Shown here: positions 25,979-33,867 of the stretch, one piece after another
How the letters are laid out: each line of letters opens with the position of its first letter
Position numbering within the stretch: the stretch's first letter is position 1
From: Jiangella sp. DSM 45060
GTDB lineage: Bacteria; Actinomycetota; Actinomycetes; Jiangellales; Jiangellaceae
Length of the DNA: 64,000 nt
NCBI RefSeq assembly: GCF_900105175.1
Contig: NZ_LT629771.1
Coordinates: 6,778,622 to 6,842,621, forward strand
Direction of reading: 5' to 3'
The notes under the pieces: generated by a model
The model's input: the letters and a program-made list of their open reading frames with translations, nothing else
Databases searched by the model: none
What the model was told of the DNA's origin: nothing
Translations under genes and position numbers: made by a program

Positions 25979-26659
25979 ATGCCAGTCGTCCCTGGCAGGA
26001 GAGCCATCGTACGAGGCCTCCGCGACCCGATGCAGACCTTGGGCTGGCGAGCCCGGGCGGCAGGTTGGTGGACTCTGGATGCCTCGGCTGGGTGGACCTA
26101 CGTCGTCACCGTGGGAACGGCGGTCGCGGGCCTTCCTGCGGGGCATGCGCGTGCAACCTCGTACGTCGGAGCCCGCAGTGAATCCATCGAGGTTGAGGTC
26201 GCGCGCGCATGTGGCCTCGCCGACTCCTATCGCAACCGCACCCTTGTGATTCCACTTGGCTACATGTTGCCGAAGCGTCGGCGGCGTGAGTTGCTCGTCG
26301 CGCCCGAAACGGTGACCGACGTTGCGGGTGAACTGGCCGACGAGCTGGCGTCGTATGCCGTGCCCTACCTGAGCGATCTCGTCGAGAGTTCTGACGCCGT
26401 GCTGTCCGAGACGGCCAAGGGATGGCTCCAATTGTCCGTGGTCGAGTTGACCCGTCACCTGATTGCCACGGAGCACCTTCGGGGTCGGGACCCGGCCCTC
26501 GAACTCGTTCGAGAGGCCCGGCGAGCGTTGGCTGGCCAGAACAACCCTGCCGCTGCTCAGAAGCGCAGCCTGTTGGACGGGCTCATGCGCGGCGACCACC
26601 GGCCCGGTCCCGGTAGGGACCGGGCGATGCGTCCGCCCGGCAGCGTTGGCGGAGGATAG
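25979..26659 (+). CDS. hypothetical protein ending inside the att repeat
   Basis: The 226-aa product is not recognised. The N-terminal half is Gly/Arg/Trp-rich (RARAAGWWTLDASAGWTYVV); the middle is helical (VTDVAGELADELASYAVPYLSDLVE). The last about 25 residues are low-complexity and its stop codon (TAG) is formed by the tRNA-Ser att repeat, so the natural 3' end may have been changed by integration. No clear RBS is present. Confidence 0.45.
   Translation: MPVVPGRRAIVRGLRDPMQTLGWRARAAGWWTLDASAGWTYVVTVGTAVAGLPAGHARATSYVGARSESIEVEVARACGLADSYRNRTLVIPLGYMLPKRRRRELLVAPETVTDVAGELADELASYAVPYLSDLVESSDAVLSETAKGWLQLSVVELTRHLIATEHLRGRDPALELVREARRALAGQNNPAAAQKRSLLDGLMRGDHRPGPGRDRAMRPPGSVGGG
26603..26624 (-). 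terminator. hairpin downstream of the left att site
   Basis: A perfect 9-bp stem CCCGGTCCC / GGGACCGGG with loop GGTA lies just past the displaced tRNA-Ser 3' half. It is probably the original terminator of tRNA-Ser(GGA), now separated from the gene by the element. Confidence 0.6.
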
Positions 26660-26704
26660 GGGATTCGAACCCCTGAGGGATTGCTCCCAACACGCTTTCC
26701 AAGC
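26647..26704 (-). repeat. left attachment site: displaced 3' half of tRNA-Ser(GGA)
   Basis: These 58 bp are identical to 41,086-41,143, the 3' half of tRNA-Ser(GGA) from the anticodon loop to the CCA end. Identity stops sharply at both edges. This is the core direct repeat made by site-specific integration. Confidence 0.93.
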
Positions 26705-26799
26705 CCGTGACCAGCAGTTTTCCTGTGTCCGGAACCGTCCGACCTGCAGACGATGGCTAGCACCTGCCTGTGCTATGGACGGGTCTGAACGGGCCCGAA

Positions 26800-26818
26800 T
26801 GAGACGGAAACTGAGACG
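26800..26818 (+). repeat. candidate left integrase arm sites
   Basis: Two TGAGACG units (26,800-26,806 and 26,812-26,818) are spaced 12 bp apart. The same pair with the same spacing lies near the other end at 41,008-41,026. Paired direct repeats just inside both att sites fit arm-type integrase binding sites. Confidence 0.5.
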
Positions 26819-26941
26819 GAAGCGGACGGCTCGCGGTCCGCCTGGAGGCGGGATCTGCCTCATCAGTTAGACGCCCCCGGCCGGTGCGGGAACACCGGAC
26901 CGGGGACTTGATCCCAACCTGACTACACCAGGGAGAGACCC

Positions 26942-27493
26942 ATGGTCACCGTATCGAAGCCGAAGAAGCGGGAGATCATCACCCGTGCTCCGTTCGTGAG
27001 TGATGACATCGGAGAGATCGTCGCGTACCACGATGAGGAAGGCCCGACCATTGATGTGACGATCCGCCCGGAGGACAGCGGTCAGTACGCGCAGTTCGGT
27101 CTCACTGCGGCCGAAGTGCACGAGCTGGCCGACGAGCTGCACCGCATTGCGAACAAGGTTCAGCGTGCCGGGTGGACCCCGACCATCCTCACGGACGCTC
27201 GGACGTACCTGCCGGGCATGACCGACGAGCAGATCATCGAGCGCCTGGACCGGCTCTACCGCCGCTGGGGCGGGCTCGTGATCGGGTTCCGCGGTCGCCT
27301 GGATCGCCGTGCCGGACGTGCGCTGGCGGTCGAGGTTCAGATGGAGACGCTGGAACGCTCTGTCGGCCTGGTCGAGCAGCACGCAGAGACCTTCTCCGGG
27401 GTTCCGGAGCTGGCGGACGGGCTGGCGGAGCTGCGGTCCTCGCTGGAGGCCGTGCGACAGTTGTACGTCGCGGAGTGGGAGCGTCAGCCGTGA
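26942..27493 (+). CDS. hypothetical AICE protein
   Basis: ATG 26942 with AGGGAGAG upstream gives 183 aa. The first half is beta-rich (VSDDIGEIVAYHDEEGPTIDVTI), the second half helical and charged (ADELHRIANKVQRAG; LERSVGLVEQHAETF). It overlaps the next gene (GTGA), so the two are translated together. No function was recognised. It is the first gene after the left att site. Confidence 0.6.
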   Translation: MVTVSKPKKREIITRAPFVSDDIGEIVAYHDEEGPTIDVTIRPEDSGQYAQFGLTAAEVHELADELHRIANKVQRAGWTPTILTDARTYLPGMTDEQIIERLDRLYRRWGGLVIGFRGRLDRRAGRALAVEVQMETLERSVGLVEQHAETFSGVPELADGLAELRSSLEAVRQLYVAEWERQP

Positions 27494-27804
27494 GGGCCGT
27501 CGAGGACCGCAATGCTGCGTGCTCGGTGAAGTGGTGCGACGAGACCGGAACCCACGCCGTGCACCGCAAGTACGTGGCGTCGGTGCCCGGAGGGGTCCGC
27601 GGTGGCGGCCTCGTTGGCGTGAACCTCGCGCAGCGGGTCCAACCGCGGGCGTCGGTGTGTGTCGAGCTGACGGTGACTACGCCGTGGGCGTCGACGGCCG
27701 GCTTCCTGTTCGCCGCCGCGTCCGTGCCCGACATCGCGACGGCGCTGGCCGAGGCGGCTGAGCGAGCGATCGAGCTGGGCGGAACGCGTGAACGGCGCGA
27801 TTGA
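27490..27804 (+). CDS. hypothetical AICE protein
   Basis: GTG 27490 overlaps the previous stop. The 104-aa protein has two Cys early (CSVKWCDETGTHAVHRKY) and a C-terminal helix (DIATALAEAAERAIELG). The Cys/His set may bind a metal. No family was recognised. It is co-transcribed with the preceding gene. Confidence 0.5.
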   Translation: MRAVEDRNAACSVKWCDETGTHAVHRKYVASVPGGVRGGGLVGVNLAQRVQPRASVCVELTVTTPWASTAGFLFAAASVPDIATALAEAAERAIELGGTRERRD

Positions 27805-27967
27805 TCGCTAGCGGCTCCGTGACGGTGGCCGGTTCGTTGCCCCAGATTCCCATGCCGGGACGAGCGACGAGCCGGCCGCCGTGAGCGGTCCTCGTACGGA
27901 TGGCTTGGCGATGACCGTGGGCTGACGTGAGATACCGCCTGCCTACTAGAAGTTGTGAGGTATATTG

Positions 27968-28330
27968 ATGGGTGCCTGGGTGATTCACGAACACCCTGAC
28001 GTGGCCAAGTGGTTGGAGGGCCTGACTGGGACGACGGCGGTGACTGTTGCCGCAGCCCTCGACCGGCTGGCCGAGGATGGGCCGGCGCTGGGTCGGCCGA
28101 CGGTGGACAGCATCAAGGGCAGCCGGCACCACAACATGAAGGAGCTGCGTGCGCGCACGGTGCGGATCTTGTTCGTGTTCGATCCACGACGCGCTGCCAT
28201 CCTCCTGGTGGCCGGCGACAAGCGTGGCGAGTGGGAACGCTGGTACAAGGCGTCGATCCCGCTCGCAGACGACCGATACGACGAGTGGCTGACCATGCTC
28301 GACGAGGGCAAGGCAAAGGGGGCGAGATGA
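27968..28330 (+). CDS. RelE/HigB-type toxin
   Basis: The 120-aa protein begins at ATG 27968, with only GAGGT close upstream. The RelE/HigB fold is suggested by VAKWLEGLTGTTAVTVAAALDRLAEDGPALGRP, MKELRARTVRILFVFDPRRAAILLVAGDKRG, and EWERWYKASIPLADDRYDEWL. Toxins of this family cut mRNA on the ribosome. It overlaps an XRE antitoxin gene by 4 bp, toxin first, as in higBA. Confidence 0.88.
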   Translation: MGAWVIHEHPDVAKWLEGLTGTTAVTVAAALDRLAEDGPALGRPTVDSIKGSRHHNMKELRARTVRILFVFDPRRAAILLVAGDKRGEWERWYKASIPLADDRYDEWLTMLDEGKAKGAR

Positions 28331-28668
28331 CACAGGAGATCGAGACCGCGACCAACACCGCGCGCTGGCCGACGTGGGCGGAGACCCGCGCGAAGCTGAA
28401 CGTCGACGAGGTCGCCGTTGCTCAGGCTCGTGCGGAGCTGGAGGCGGAGGAAGCCGCGTACCGCCTGGCGGAGATTCGGCGTGAGCAGCACCGCACCCAG
28501 ACTGACGTCGCCCGCGACATGGGCGTCAGCCAGAAGCGCGTTAGCGAGATCGAGCGCGGCGACTTGACCCGCACCGAGGTCGACACCATCAGCCGCTACG
28601 TCGCCGCCCTCGGCGGCCGCATCCGCATCGTCGCCGACTTCCCCGGACACAGCATCACTGTGCGTTGA
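28327..28668 (+). CDS. HigA-type XRE antitoxin
   Basis: The ATG overlaps the toxin stop (ATGA). The 113-aa protein has an N-terminal coiled region and a C-terminal XRE HTH (RTQTDVARDMGVSQKRVSEIERGDL). It should neutralise the preceding toxin and repress the pair. The pair may stabilise the element. Confidence 0.9.
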   Translation: MTQEIETATNTARWPTWAETRAKLNVDEVAVAQARAELEAEEAAYRLAEIRREQHRTQTDVARDMGVSQKRVSEIERGDLTRTEVDTISRYVAALGGRIRIVADFPGHSITVR

Positions 28669-28954
28669 TGTCCGCCTGCCACTGCGGGCAGCGGAGCGCG
28701 TTGGTCCAGGACGGGTAGTCGTCCGGGTGGCTTGGTCGTGCACGCCAGGCGCGCCAGATGGCCACGCCGTTCTATGTTCACAGACAGGGCGGACTGACAC
28801 CATGCGGACTGCCGATGTGCTCGCCGCAACCCTGACGGCGTTGGGTAGTGGTGAAGCGAACGAGGTCGCGGCGCCTGAGACCACCGTTCCCCGTCGACGC
28901 CTTCGTGACTGTCGCGCGGGTGGTGCGTGATCGTGTTCGTACTGCGCTGGCCAA
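28669..28954. other. intergenic region between higA-like and apeA-like genes
   Basis: The 286 bp separate convergent genes. A 42-codon frame starts at ATG 28,802 but has no RBS or recognisable sequence. Nothing else stands out. Confidence 0.4.
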
Positions 28955-30403
28955 TCAATCGCCTTCAACATCCAGTAGGAGCGTGTTCCTCGCAACGTCT
29001 CGTAGTGAGTAGTAGTCCCGATGACGTTGTACTAGCTGATTCGCCGATTCCACTGGAAATCCAAGCTCTACAAGCCATCGAGTGTCGAAGAGGACTCGGA
29101 GTGCTGCCGTCGCGCCTTGGACCTGACGAACATCATTGACCAGCTCCTTAGACGGGGGCAGTCCGTGCGAAGCGATGTTGCGGAGATATGCCACGCGGTT
29201 AGCCCAGCGATCTTCATCGTCTTCGGGTATGAGGCTTCGTACGGGGTGACCCGCTTCACGTTCCATCGCAAGTAATCGTTGCTCTAGTGAAGGGCCCAGA
29301 ATTGAATTGACTATCCCCTTCACGGGCTTTCGCCTGCGAGCATTCCACCCCATTTCCTGCAAGGCGCTACCGACAGCGCTAACGAGCACATCGCGGTCCC
29401 CCAGCTTTTCGGGAGGAACTCCATCGACACCCTCGTCGCCCTCGCGGCTGAATGACTCCACCATACGAACCCAAGACATGAAGGCCTCAACGTGTCGAGT
29501 TTGTCGACGCGACATCAGTGATGCATACTGCTCGATCGAGTATCTGTGTGAATTCACGATGGCCGAGGCGCGTGTGATGAGACTTGGAAAGTCGAGGTCC
29601 TTGAGAGTGTACAGCGTGTCATGGTGGCTTAGATCCGTCATGCCATCACGCGAGGAGTGACTAGTTCGGATTGTCATCCATTTGTTGGGACCTTTCAGAT
29701 CCTTCCCGTCGACTTGCCAGGTCGAATTGGTGACAGCGAGGGACCGGATTCCGGATAGTCGCCGTGAGGAGGTTATGATCAGGAGCTCAATGGGGATGAG
29801 CCATACGTTCGTGATCTCCTCGAACGATAGGGGCTGGTCAAACTTAATTCGAATTGCACTTTCGTCCCTAAGCTCGACCGGGCGCCCGGCCGAAGGCATT
29901 GGTATTGTTGTCGCGTCCTCCAGCTGAATTCTGGCACCTGGGAACTCCGCGACGATTGGGTCGGGCGTGGTTCGCTTGATTGTGCTTTCGTGAAAGTCCT
30001 TACTTAGAACATACGAGTAGGCCGCCCATGCCGACCAGGGCTCTTGGTCCCAGAACTGAATTCTGAGCTCATCGTAACGGCACTCCTCAGGTTCAAGCCA
30101 GAGGCTACCTTCTAGCGCATACGTGGCTCGAACCGTTGCTTGAGTGCCACCAGGAACTACGGTCCGATGGTTAACGACACGTGTTCCGATCAAGGTCACG
30201 GCCTTGCCGAAAACTCTGCCGTATAGGTGGTTCGGAACCATGTGCCATGTGTCGATAGAAGCGTCTTGGATGTCTTCATCCCAGATCCCATCGAGCGCAG
30301 CCATGCCGGCGCCGGTCGTCGCGTCTACCCAGTAGCGTCCCGGGATACCAGATTCGTCATTAGGCTCTCGTACCCACTGTGCTGGCTCCTCAGTTGCGAC
30401 CAT
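28955..30403 (-). CDS. ApeA-like anti-phage HEPN protein
   Basis: From ATG 30403 the protein has 482 aa. The N-terminal about 300 residues are beta-rich (GRVFGKAVTLIG, ATYALEGSLWLEPEE, DELRIQFWDQEPWSAW, NVWLIPIELLIITSSRRLSG), as in ApeA N-terminal domains. The C-terminal helical part has the HEPN ribonuclease motif R-x4-H in RNIASHG (Arg408, His413). ApeA proteins cause abortive infection by RNA cleavage; that is family knowledge. Base composition is lower in GC than the core genes. The conserved intergenic element copy A lies directly upstream, in the same direction. Confidence 0.75.
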   Translation of the reverse strand: MVATEEPAQWVREPNDESGIPGRYWVDATTGAGMAALDGIWDEDIQDASIDTWHMVPNHLYGRVFGKAVTLIGTRVVNHRTVVPGGTQATVRATYALEGSLWLEPEECRYDELRIQFWDQEPWSAWAAYSYVLSKDFHESTIKRTTPDPIVAEFPGARIQLEDATTIPMPSAGRPVELRDESAIRIKFDQPLSFEEITNVWLIPIELLIITSSRRLSGIRSLAVTNSTWQVDGKDLKGPNKWMTIRTSHSSRDGMTDLSHHDTLYTLKDLDFPSLITRASAIVNSHRYSIEQYASLMSRRQTRHVEAFMSWVRMVESFSREGDEGVDGVPPEKLGDRDVLVSAVGSALQEMGWNARRRKPVKGIVNSILGPSLEQRLLAMEREAGHPVRSLIPEDDEDRWANRVAYLRNIASHGLPPSKELVNDVRQVQGATAALRVLFDTRWLVELGFPVESANQLVQRHRDYYSLRDVARNTLLLDVEGD

Positions 30404-30451
30404 GGTTAATGGTGGCACTTCAGAACTGCCGAGTCGAGACTGCCGACCCAT

Positions 30452-30754
30452 TCTGAGGCGTCGTTCTCGTAGCTGCCCCGGTGTAGGTCGAAGCGGAGCG
30501 GGTCCAGGGTGCCGTAGGCATCGCGCAGCGACGGCTTGATGTTTCGTCTGCAAGGGGTGAGCTGTTCGTGCGAGCCGACAGCGCTTGACGAAACTTCAAG
30601 CCGCCCTTGACGCGCGTAGCGGAGGCCGCAGACTGGCCGCGTAGAGGGCGGAGCCGGGCGGTGACTGTTGAGGCTGGCTTGCATGGAGCGCGGTGCGACC
30701 CGTCTTCGTTCCGCCCGGTCGCGCCCCGGAACGGCCGCCAGGCCGCATGCCCGG
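30452..30754 (-). repeat. conserved intergenic element, copy A
   Basis: Read on the minus strand, this stretch shares ordered blocks with 60,907-61,147: an identical 23-nt block (30,732-30,754 and 60,907-60,929), CCCTCTACGCGGCCAGTCT, CGCGCGTCAAGGGCG, GACCCGCTCCGCT and GACGAC-CTCAG. Between blocks sits an inverted repeat, GCTTGATGTTTCGTC (30,534-30,548) against GACGAAACTTCAAGC (30,587-30,601), with one mismatch in 15. It ends about 48 nt before the apeA-like start. A frame across it exists in each copy, but a 1-nt indel breaks agreement, so it is probably noncoding: a leader RNA, promoter module or dispersed repeat. Confidence 0.7.
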
Positions 30755-30862
30755 GCGCGACCGGGCGGAGACGGCGCGTCAGCGCCGCTTGATCTCGAAA
30801 AGGTGGACTCGGCAACGGCGGCCTCGTTGGCCTTGTTGGCGTGCTGGCAAATAGGACCCTCC

Positions 30863-30900
30863 AGTCCGCGCAGCAGGATCTGGGACTATGCGCGCGGACT
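30863..30900 (+). promoter_or_regulatory. hairpin upstream of membrane-gene pair
   Basis: AGTCCGCGC (30,863-30,871) and GCGCGGACT (30,892-30,900) form a perfect 9-bp inverted repeat with a 20-nt spacer, 78 nt before the GTG of the next gene. It may be a leader hairpin or operator. The remaining bases between copy A and 30,979 show nothing else. Confidence 0.4.
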
Positions 30901-30978
30901 GTTGCCGTCCGAGGATGTGTCCGGCTCCTGTTGTACCGTCCGCGCGAGTGGGGAGCTCGGATCGCGGAAGGGGGACCT

Positions 30979-31353
30979 GTGGCGGGTTTGACGGTCGGAG
31001 ACCTGGTCGATCTTGCTGTGGCCGAAGGGGAGAGCGACGATGAGCACATCTACAGGATCTTTCAATGGAGATTTGAGCGCTCGATGAGCCTGGCCCGTGC
31101 GCTGGCTGGTGGCGGTTCGGGTCTTCTAATTGCGCTGGCTTTAGCTGTTGCACAGGAGGACGCGCCGAGCTCATCATGGGTAGTGCGACTAGGGTTCGTG
31201 GGCGCGATCGTCGCAATAGTTATGGCAGCGGGCGTCGGATGGCGCGTGCGGAGCATGCATCGGGAGTTCATTGCGGCACAATTCCTGGCATCGGAGCTCA
31301 GGACGATAAGGCCATTCCTGAGGCTGTACCGTCTCGGACGGGGCACGCGATGA
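30979..31353 (+). CDS. two-helix membrane protein of unknown function
   Basis: GTG 30979 follows GGAAGGGGG. The 124-aa product has an acidic start (VAEGESDDEHIYRIFQWRFERS), two membrane helices (about 41-57 and 64-82), then a basic tail (RVRSMHREFIAAQFLASELRTIRPFLRLYRLGRG). It overlaps the next gene by 4 bp (ATGA), so the two proteins probably act together at the membrane. No family was recognised. Confidence 0.6.
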   Translation: MAGLTVGDLVDLAVAEGESDDEHIYRIFQWRFERSMSLARALAGGGSGLLIALALAVAQEDAPSSSWVVRLGFVGAIVAIVMAAGVGWRVRSMHREFIAAQFLASELRTIRPFLRLYRLGRGTR

Positions 31354-32057
31354 GCCTCGACGCGGTGATCAGCTTGTTAGCGATAGGCCTAGGCGCGACT
31401 TCAGTGGCAACTGCTCTTGTTGGATACCTGAAGGAACTACAATCACGCTCGACCTCGTCGAATGCGTTGGAAAAGGCCGACGTATCGACGGTACTCACTA
31501 ATCCGGACATCGACAAGCTTGGTTCCGTGCTGCGCAATGATATCGGCAAGGTTAGAGTCAGTGATTACACACGAGATCAGGCCGTGAGGCGAAGGTTCAA
31601 TGACCTTGTTGGGGAAATTCTGGATTTCGTAGGCGACGATAGGGAAGCAGAGTTGAGTCCTGCGCAAGGACGGGACAATAGGGAGCGTTTTGGCACACTC
31701 GACGGCGAGGTGTTTCCGGAGCTAACAGATGCCTACAGGGAGGTCGCTGGCGGTGAGGTCTGGAACGGTCTCGCTCGTGCCCGGAGAGCGGTTGAGATCG
31801 AGTTTCGCCAGCTGCTAGGTATTCCGCTGGAGGTTGCTGGCTCGTCCAAGCCCATATCTCTAGGCGCGATGACTGGCCAGCTGTTGGCTGGGGGCGCGTT
31901 GAACGAGGGCGACGCCATCGATCTCAGATATGCCATAGATCTATGCAACCGCGCGGTTCATGGGTATCCGGTGGGGATTGCGAATGCGGCCGAGGCATTG
32001 TCTATACTGAATCGCATTCTGCTCAATCTCCACGGCCGCAACGAGCCGTCGGTGTGA
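31350..32057 (+). CDS. membrane-anchored DUF4145/HEPN-like protein
   Basis: The ATG overlaps the previous stop. The 235-aa protein has one N-terminal membrane helix (about 5-27), a charged middle, and a helical C-terminal domain. That domain contains ARARRAVEIEFRQLLGIPL and DLRYAIDLCNRAVHGYPVG, which resemble the DUF4145/HEPN pattern ending in an RN/NRxxHG motif. Family members are often found in defence or toxin settings. A partner relation with the upstream two-helix protein is inferred from the overlap. Function is unknown. Confidence 0.6.
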   Translation: MSLDAVISLLAIGLGATSVATALVGYLKELQSRSTSSNALEKADVSTVLTNPDIDKLGSVLRNDIGKVRVSDYTRDQAVRRRFNDLVGEILDFVGDDREAELSPAQGRDNRERFGTLDGEVFPELTDAYREVAGGEVWNGLARARRAVEIEFRQLLGIPLEVAGSSKPISLGAMTGQLLAGGALNEGDAIDLRYAIDLCNRAVHGYPVGIANAAEALSILNRILLNLHGRNEPSV

Positions 32058-32127
32058 TCGAGCCACGAACGCTCTATCTGAATCTCATCAGGCCATCGGA
32101 TACGTGGTTATGCGTGCGAGCGCCGCT

Positions 32128-32289
32128 CTAAGGCTTGTCCGTTTGGGCAGTGAGCTTCGCTAAGATTTCTGGATCCGCTTCTTCTCGAAGAGGGATGTGG
32201 GACGCAAGCCAACGCTTCGCATCGTCTAGTAGTGCCTCGATGTTGGCGCCACAGAAGTCGGCGAATCGGAGCGTGCCGTACTTGGTCAT
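32128..32289 (-). CDS. small 53-aa protein translationally coupled to HEPN-like gene
   Basis: The ATG overlaps the stop of the preceding gene (ATGA). The sequence starts MTKYGTLRFADFCGANIEAL and continues as an amphipathic, acidic helical protein (DDAKRWLASHIPLREEADPEILAKL). It shows no frame problem. Tight coupling suggests a partner or antidote of the HEPN-like protein; this is inference. Confidence 0.5.
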   Translation of the reverse strand: MTKYGTLRFADFCGANIEALLDDAKRWLASHIPLREEADPEILAKLTAQTDKP

Positions 32290-33023
32290 GGTTCGGCCGC
32301 TTCAAGAGCCTCAGTCATGCCGACGACGTCCGGTATTCGTACGGTACGAAAATGGCCGGGCTCATATTCAGCCAGGGGAACGACATGCTGAAGGTCTATC
32401 GCTGGCCAAACTTTACCGTGAGCCGAACCGCTTGCCGCACGCCATATGCGCTCCAGGTCTTCGGGCACGTAATCAATTATTGGCGCTGTAGCTTGAAGGA
32501 CGGTAAAGTGGTTAGGCCGTTTCAATTCGACTTCTTTATACGCGGGTGCAGTGCGCTCCAGCAAGAGCCTGTCCATTTCTTGCACGTGCTGCTTCGCGTT
32601 CGTGGTCGGCAGACTCTTTCGATGTTCCTCGTAGTCCCACCTTATAAGGCAAAGATGCCTCCGAGCGCACTCGCGCGCGGAGCCTCCCGCCATTGTCCAC
32701 ACTGCCTGTGAGGCTGATTCCAGCGCAGCGCGTGCGAGCGTATACGCTGGCCGGAAGCTGTGCGTCACCTCGTGGTCCGGTGGGAAATTGAGTGGAGCGA
32801 CATACTCCGCCCAGAGAAGCAAATGCTCCAAGGCTGCCCGGAGGTAGGAGCGACACCAGTCGGATGCCTTCTCGTGGACATATATTTCGTTGATCTTCAC
32901 GAAATTGGAGATGGGGGACGGGTCGCCGAGTTGCGTCATGATTCGATTGCATATGCGTGCGCTATGCGCCACTGCGGTCCATTTGAGAATTGTTACAGGG
33001 TCAATCGGAATCCGTGGCTCCAT
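32286..33023 (-). CDS. HEPN-like helical protein
   Basis: The 245-aa all-helical protein starts 23 bp inside the preceding PP2C-like gene. Characteristic patterns are YLRAALEHLLLWAEYVAPLNFPPDHE, FRPAYTLARAALESASQAVWTMAG, RRHLCLIRWDYEEH and RIWRAASGSAHGKVWP. The last is similar to the R-x(4-6)-H ending of HEPN-type helices. I know this pattern from unannotated actinobacterial proteins only. A ribonuclease or Abi-like effector role is possible but unproven. It overlaps the 53-aa gene downstream. Confidence 0.55.
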   Translation of the reverse strand: MEPRIPIDPVTILKWTAVAHSARICNRIMTQLGDPSPISNFVKINEIYVHEKASDWCRSYLRAALEHLLLWAEYVAPLNFPPDHEVTHSFRPAYTLARAALESASQAVWTMAGGSARECARRHLCLIRWDYEEHRKSLPTTNAKQHVQEMDRLLLERTAPAYKEVELKRPNHFTVLQATAPIIDYVPEDLERIWRAASGSAHGKVWPAIDLQHVVPLAEYEPGHFRTVRIPDVVGMTEALEAAEP

Positions 33024-33867
33024 CCCACGATGATATAAGCTGGTCGAGGCGATCTGGCTGAATGTAGATCGCGGTGGCGTCGTCGCTCGCTTTGCCCCGG
33101 GGCCACCGGTGGCCCTTGGGATCGCTGGCTTCGGCTTCGCGTACCCGGTCGAGAAGCGCCGCCGGCCCGTGCGACCGGAGTTGAGCTAATAGGTCAGTCC
33201 AGTCCATCAGGTGGAAACGATCAACGGTCCTGCTAGCTCCGTCAGTTAGCAGCGCGGCGGCACGTAGATCGTGAGCCCGAACTGCACCTATCAAGGCATG
33301 TTCTGCAGCTATCGCTTCGGTGCTGGCCACCCAGAATCCGCCATCCCGGTTGCGATGGGCTCGCATGGCTTCGACGTAATCGCGCAGTGCGCTAGCGTGC
33401 TCGACGCTTCCGTTCGCAGTGGCGTCCATCGCGGGCCGGTAGCGAGCGCCGATGGCGGCTTCGCGGTCGTCGCAGATGATGACGAGACCGCTCGCGAGAT
33501 CGAGGATGAGCGGTGAGTCGGCCAGGACGAGGTATTCGATGGTGTCACCTTGATCGCGGATGGCGGTGACAGTGGCAGACGGTGACCCAGGGTGTCCGAG
33601 ATCGCAGGTGCTCGCATGGAGGGCATTGACGCTATTGATGGCGACGGCGAGGCAGTCAGTCATCGGCCGGTGGAGGTCAGCCAACTGGCCGACGTAGGAA
33701 GCGCCGAGCATGTGGCTATACCAAGCGACGCCATGGCGACAGCCAGATTCCGAGTCGGGAGGTACGCCTGCGCCGTCAATGACCACCGCGACGTTGCTTG
33801 TGACCGCGGCGAAGTCTTCGTTCTTCTGATCGGCGGTCGCGGGAATCGACGCGAGTTGAGCGCGCAT
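33001..33867 (-). CDS. PP2C-like protein phosphatase
   Basis: The 288-aa protein keeps PP2C landmarks: NEDFAAVTSNVAVVIDGAGVP near the start (metal Asp/Gly motif), YLVLADSPLILDL, AALLTDGASRTVDRF and KASDDATAIYI near the end (metal Asp). These proteins remove phosphate from Ser/Thr. The start overlaps the stop of the HTH gene upstream (TGATG) and the gene overlaps the HEPN-like one downstream, so it is in the middle of a four-gene operon. No kinase gene is present in the element. Confidence 0.75.
   Translation of the reverse strand: MRAQLASIPATADQKNEDFAAVTSNVAVVIDGAGVPPDSESGCRHGVAWYSHMLGASYVGQLADLHRPMTDCLAVAINSVNALHASTCDLGHPGSPSATVTAIRDQGDTIEYLVLADSPLILDLASGLVIICDDREAAIGARYRPAMDATANGSVEHASALRDYVEAMRAHRNRDGGFWVASTEAIAAEHALIGAVRAHDLRAAALLTDGASRTVDRFHLMDWTDLLAQLRSHGPAALLDRVREAEASDPKGHRWPRGKASDDATAIYIQPDRLDQLISSWDGATDSD

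Noticed and set aside
28802-28930. A 42-codon frame (MRTADVLAATL...) after the HigA-like gene
   Set aside because: Too short, no RBS and no recognisable family.
30406-30684. A 92-aa minus-strand frame in element copy A, with a similar frame at 60,913-61,161 in copy B
   Set aside because: The peptides share SHRP-PPSTRPV-GL-ARQGR, but a 1-nt indel and a 60-nt length change disrupt the rest, and there is no RBS. The DNA similarity is better explained by a noncoding element.
32108-32305. A 65-aa minus-strand frame overlapping the HEPN-like gene end
   Set aside because: The overlapping 53-aa frame at 32,128-32,289, coupled by ATGA to the HEPN-like gene, is far more convincing.
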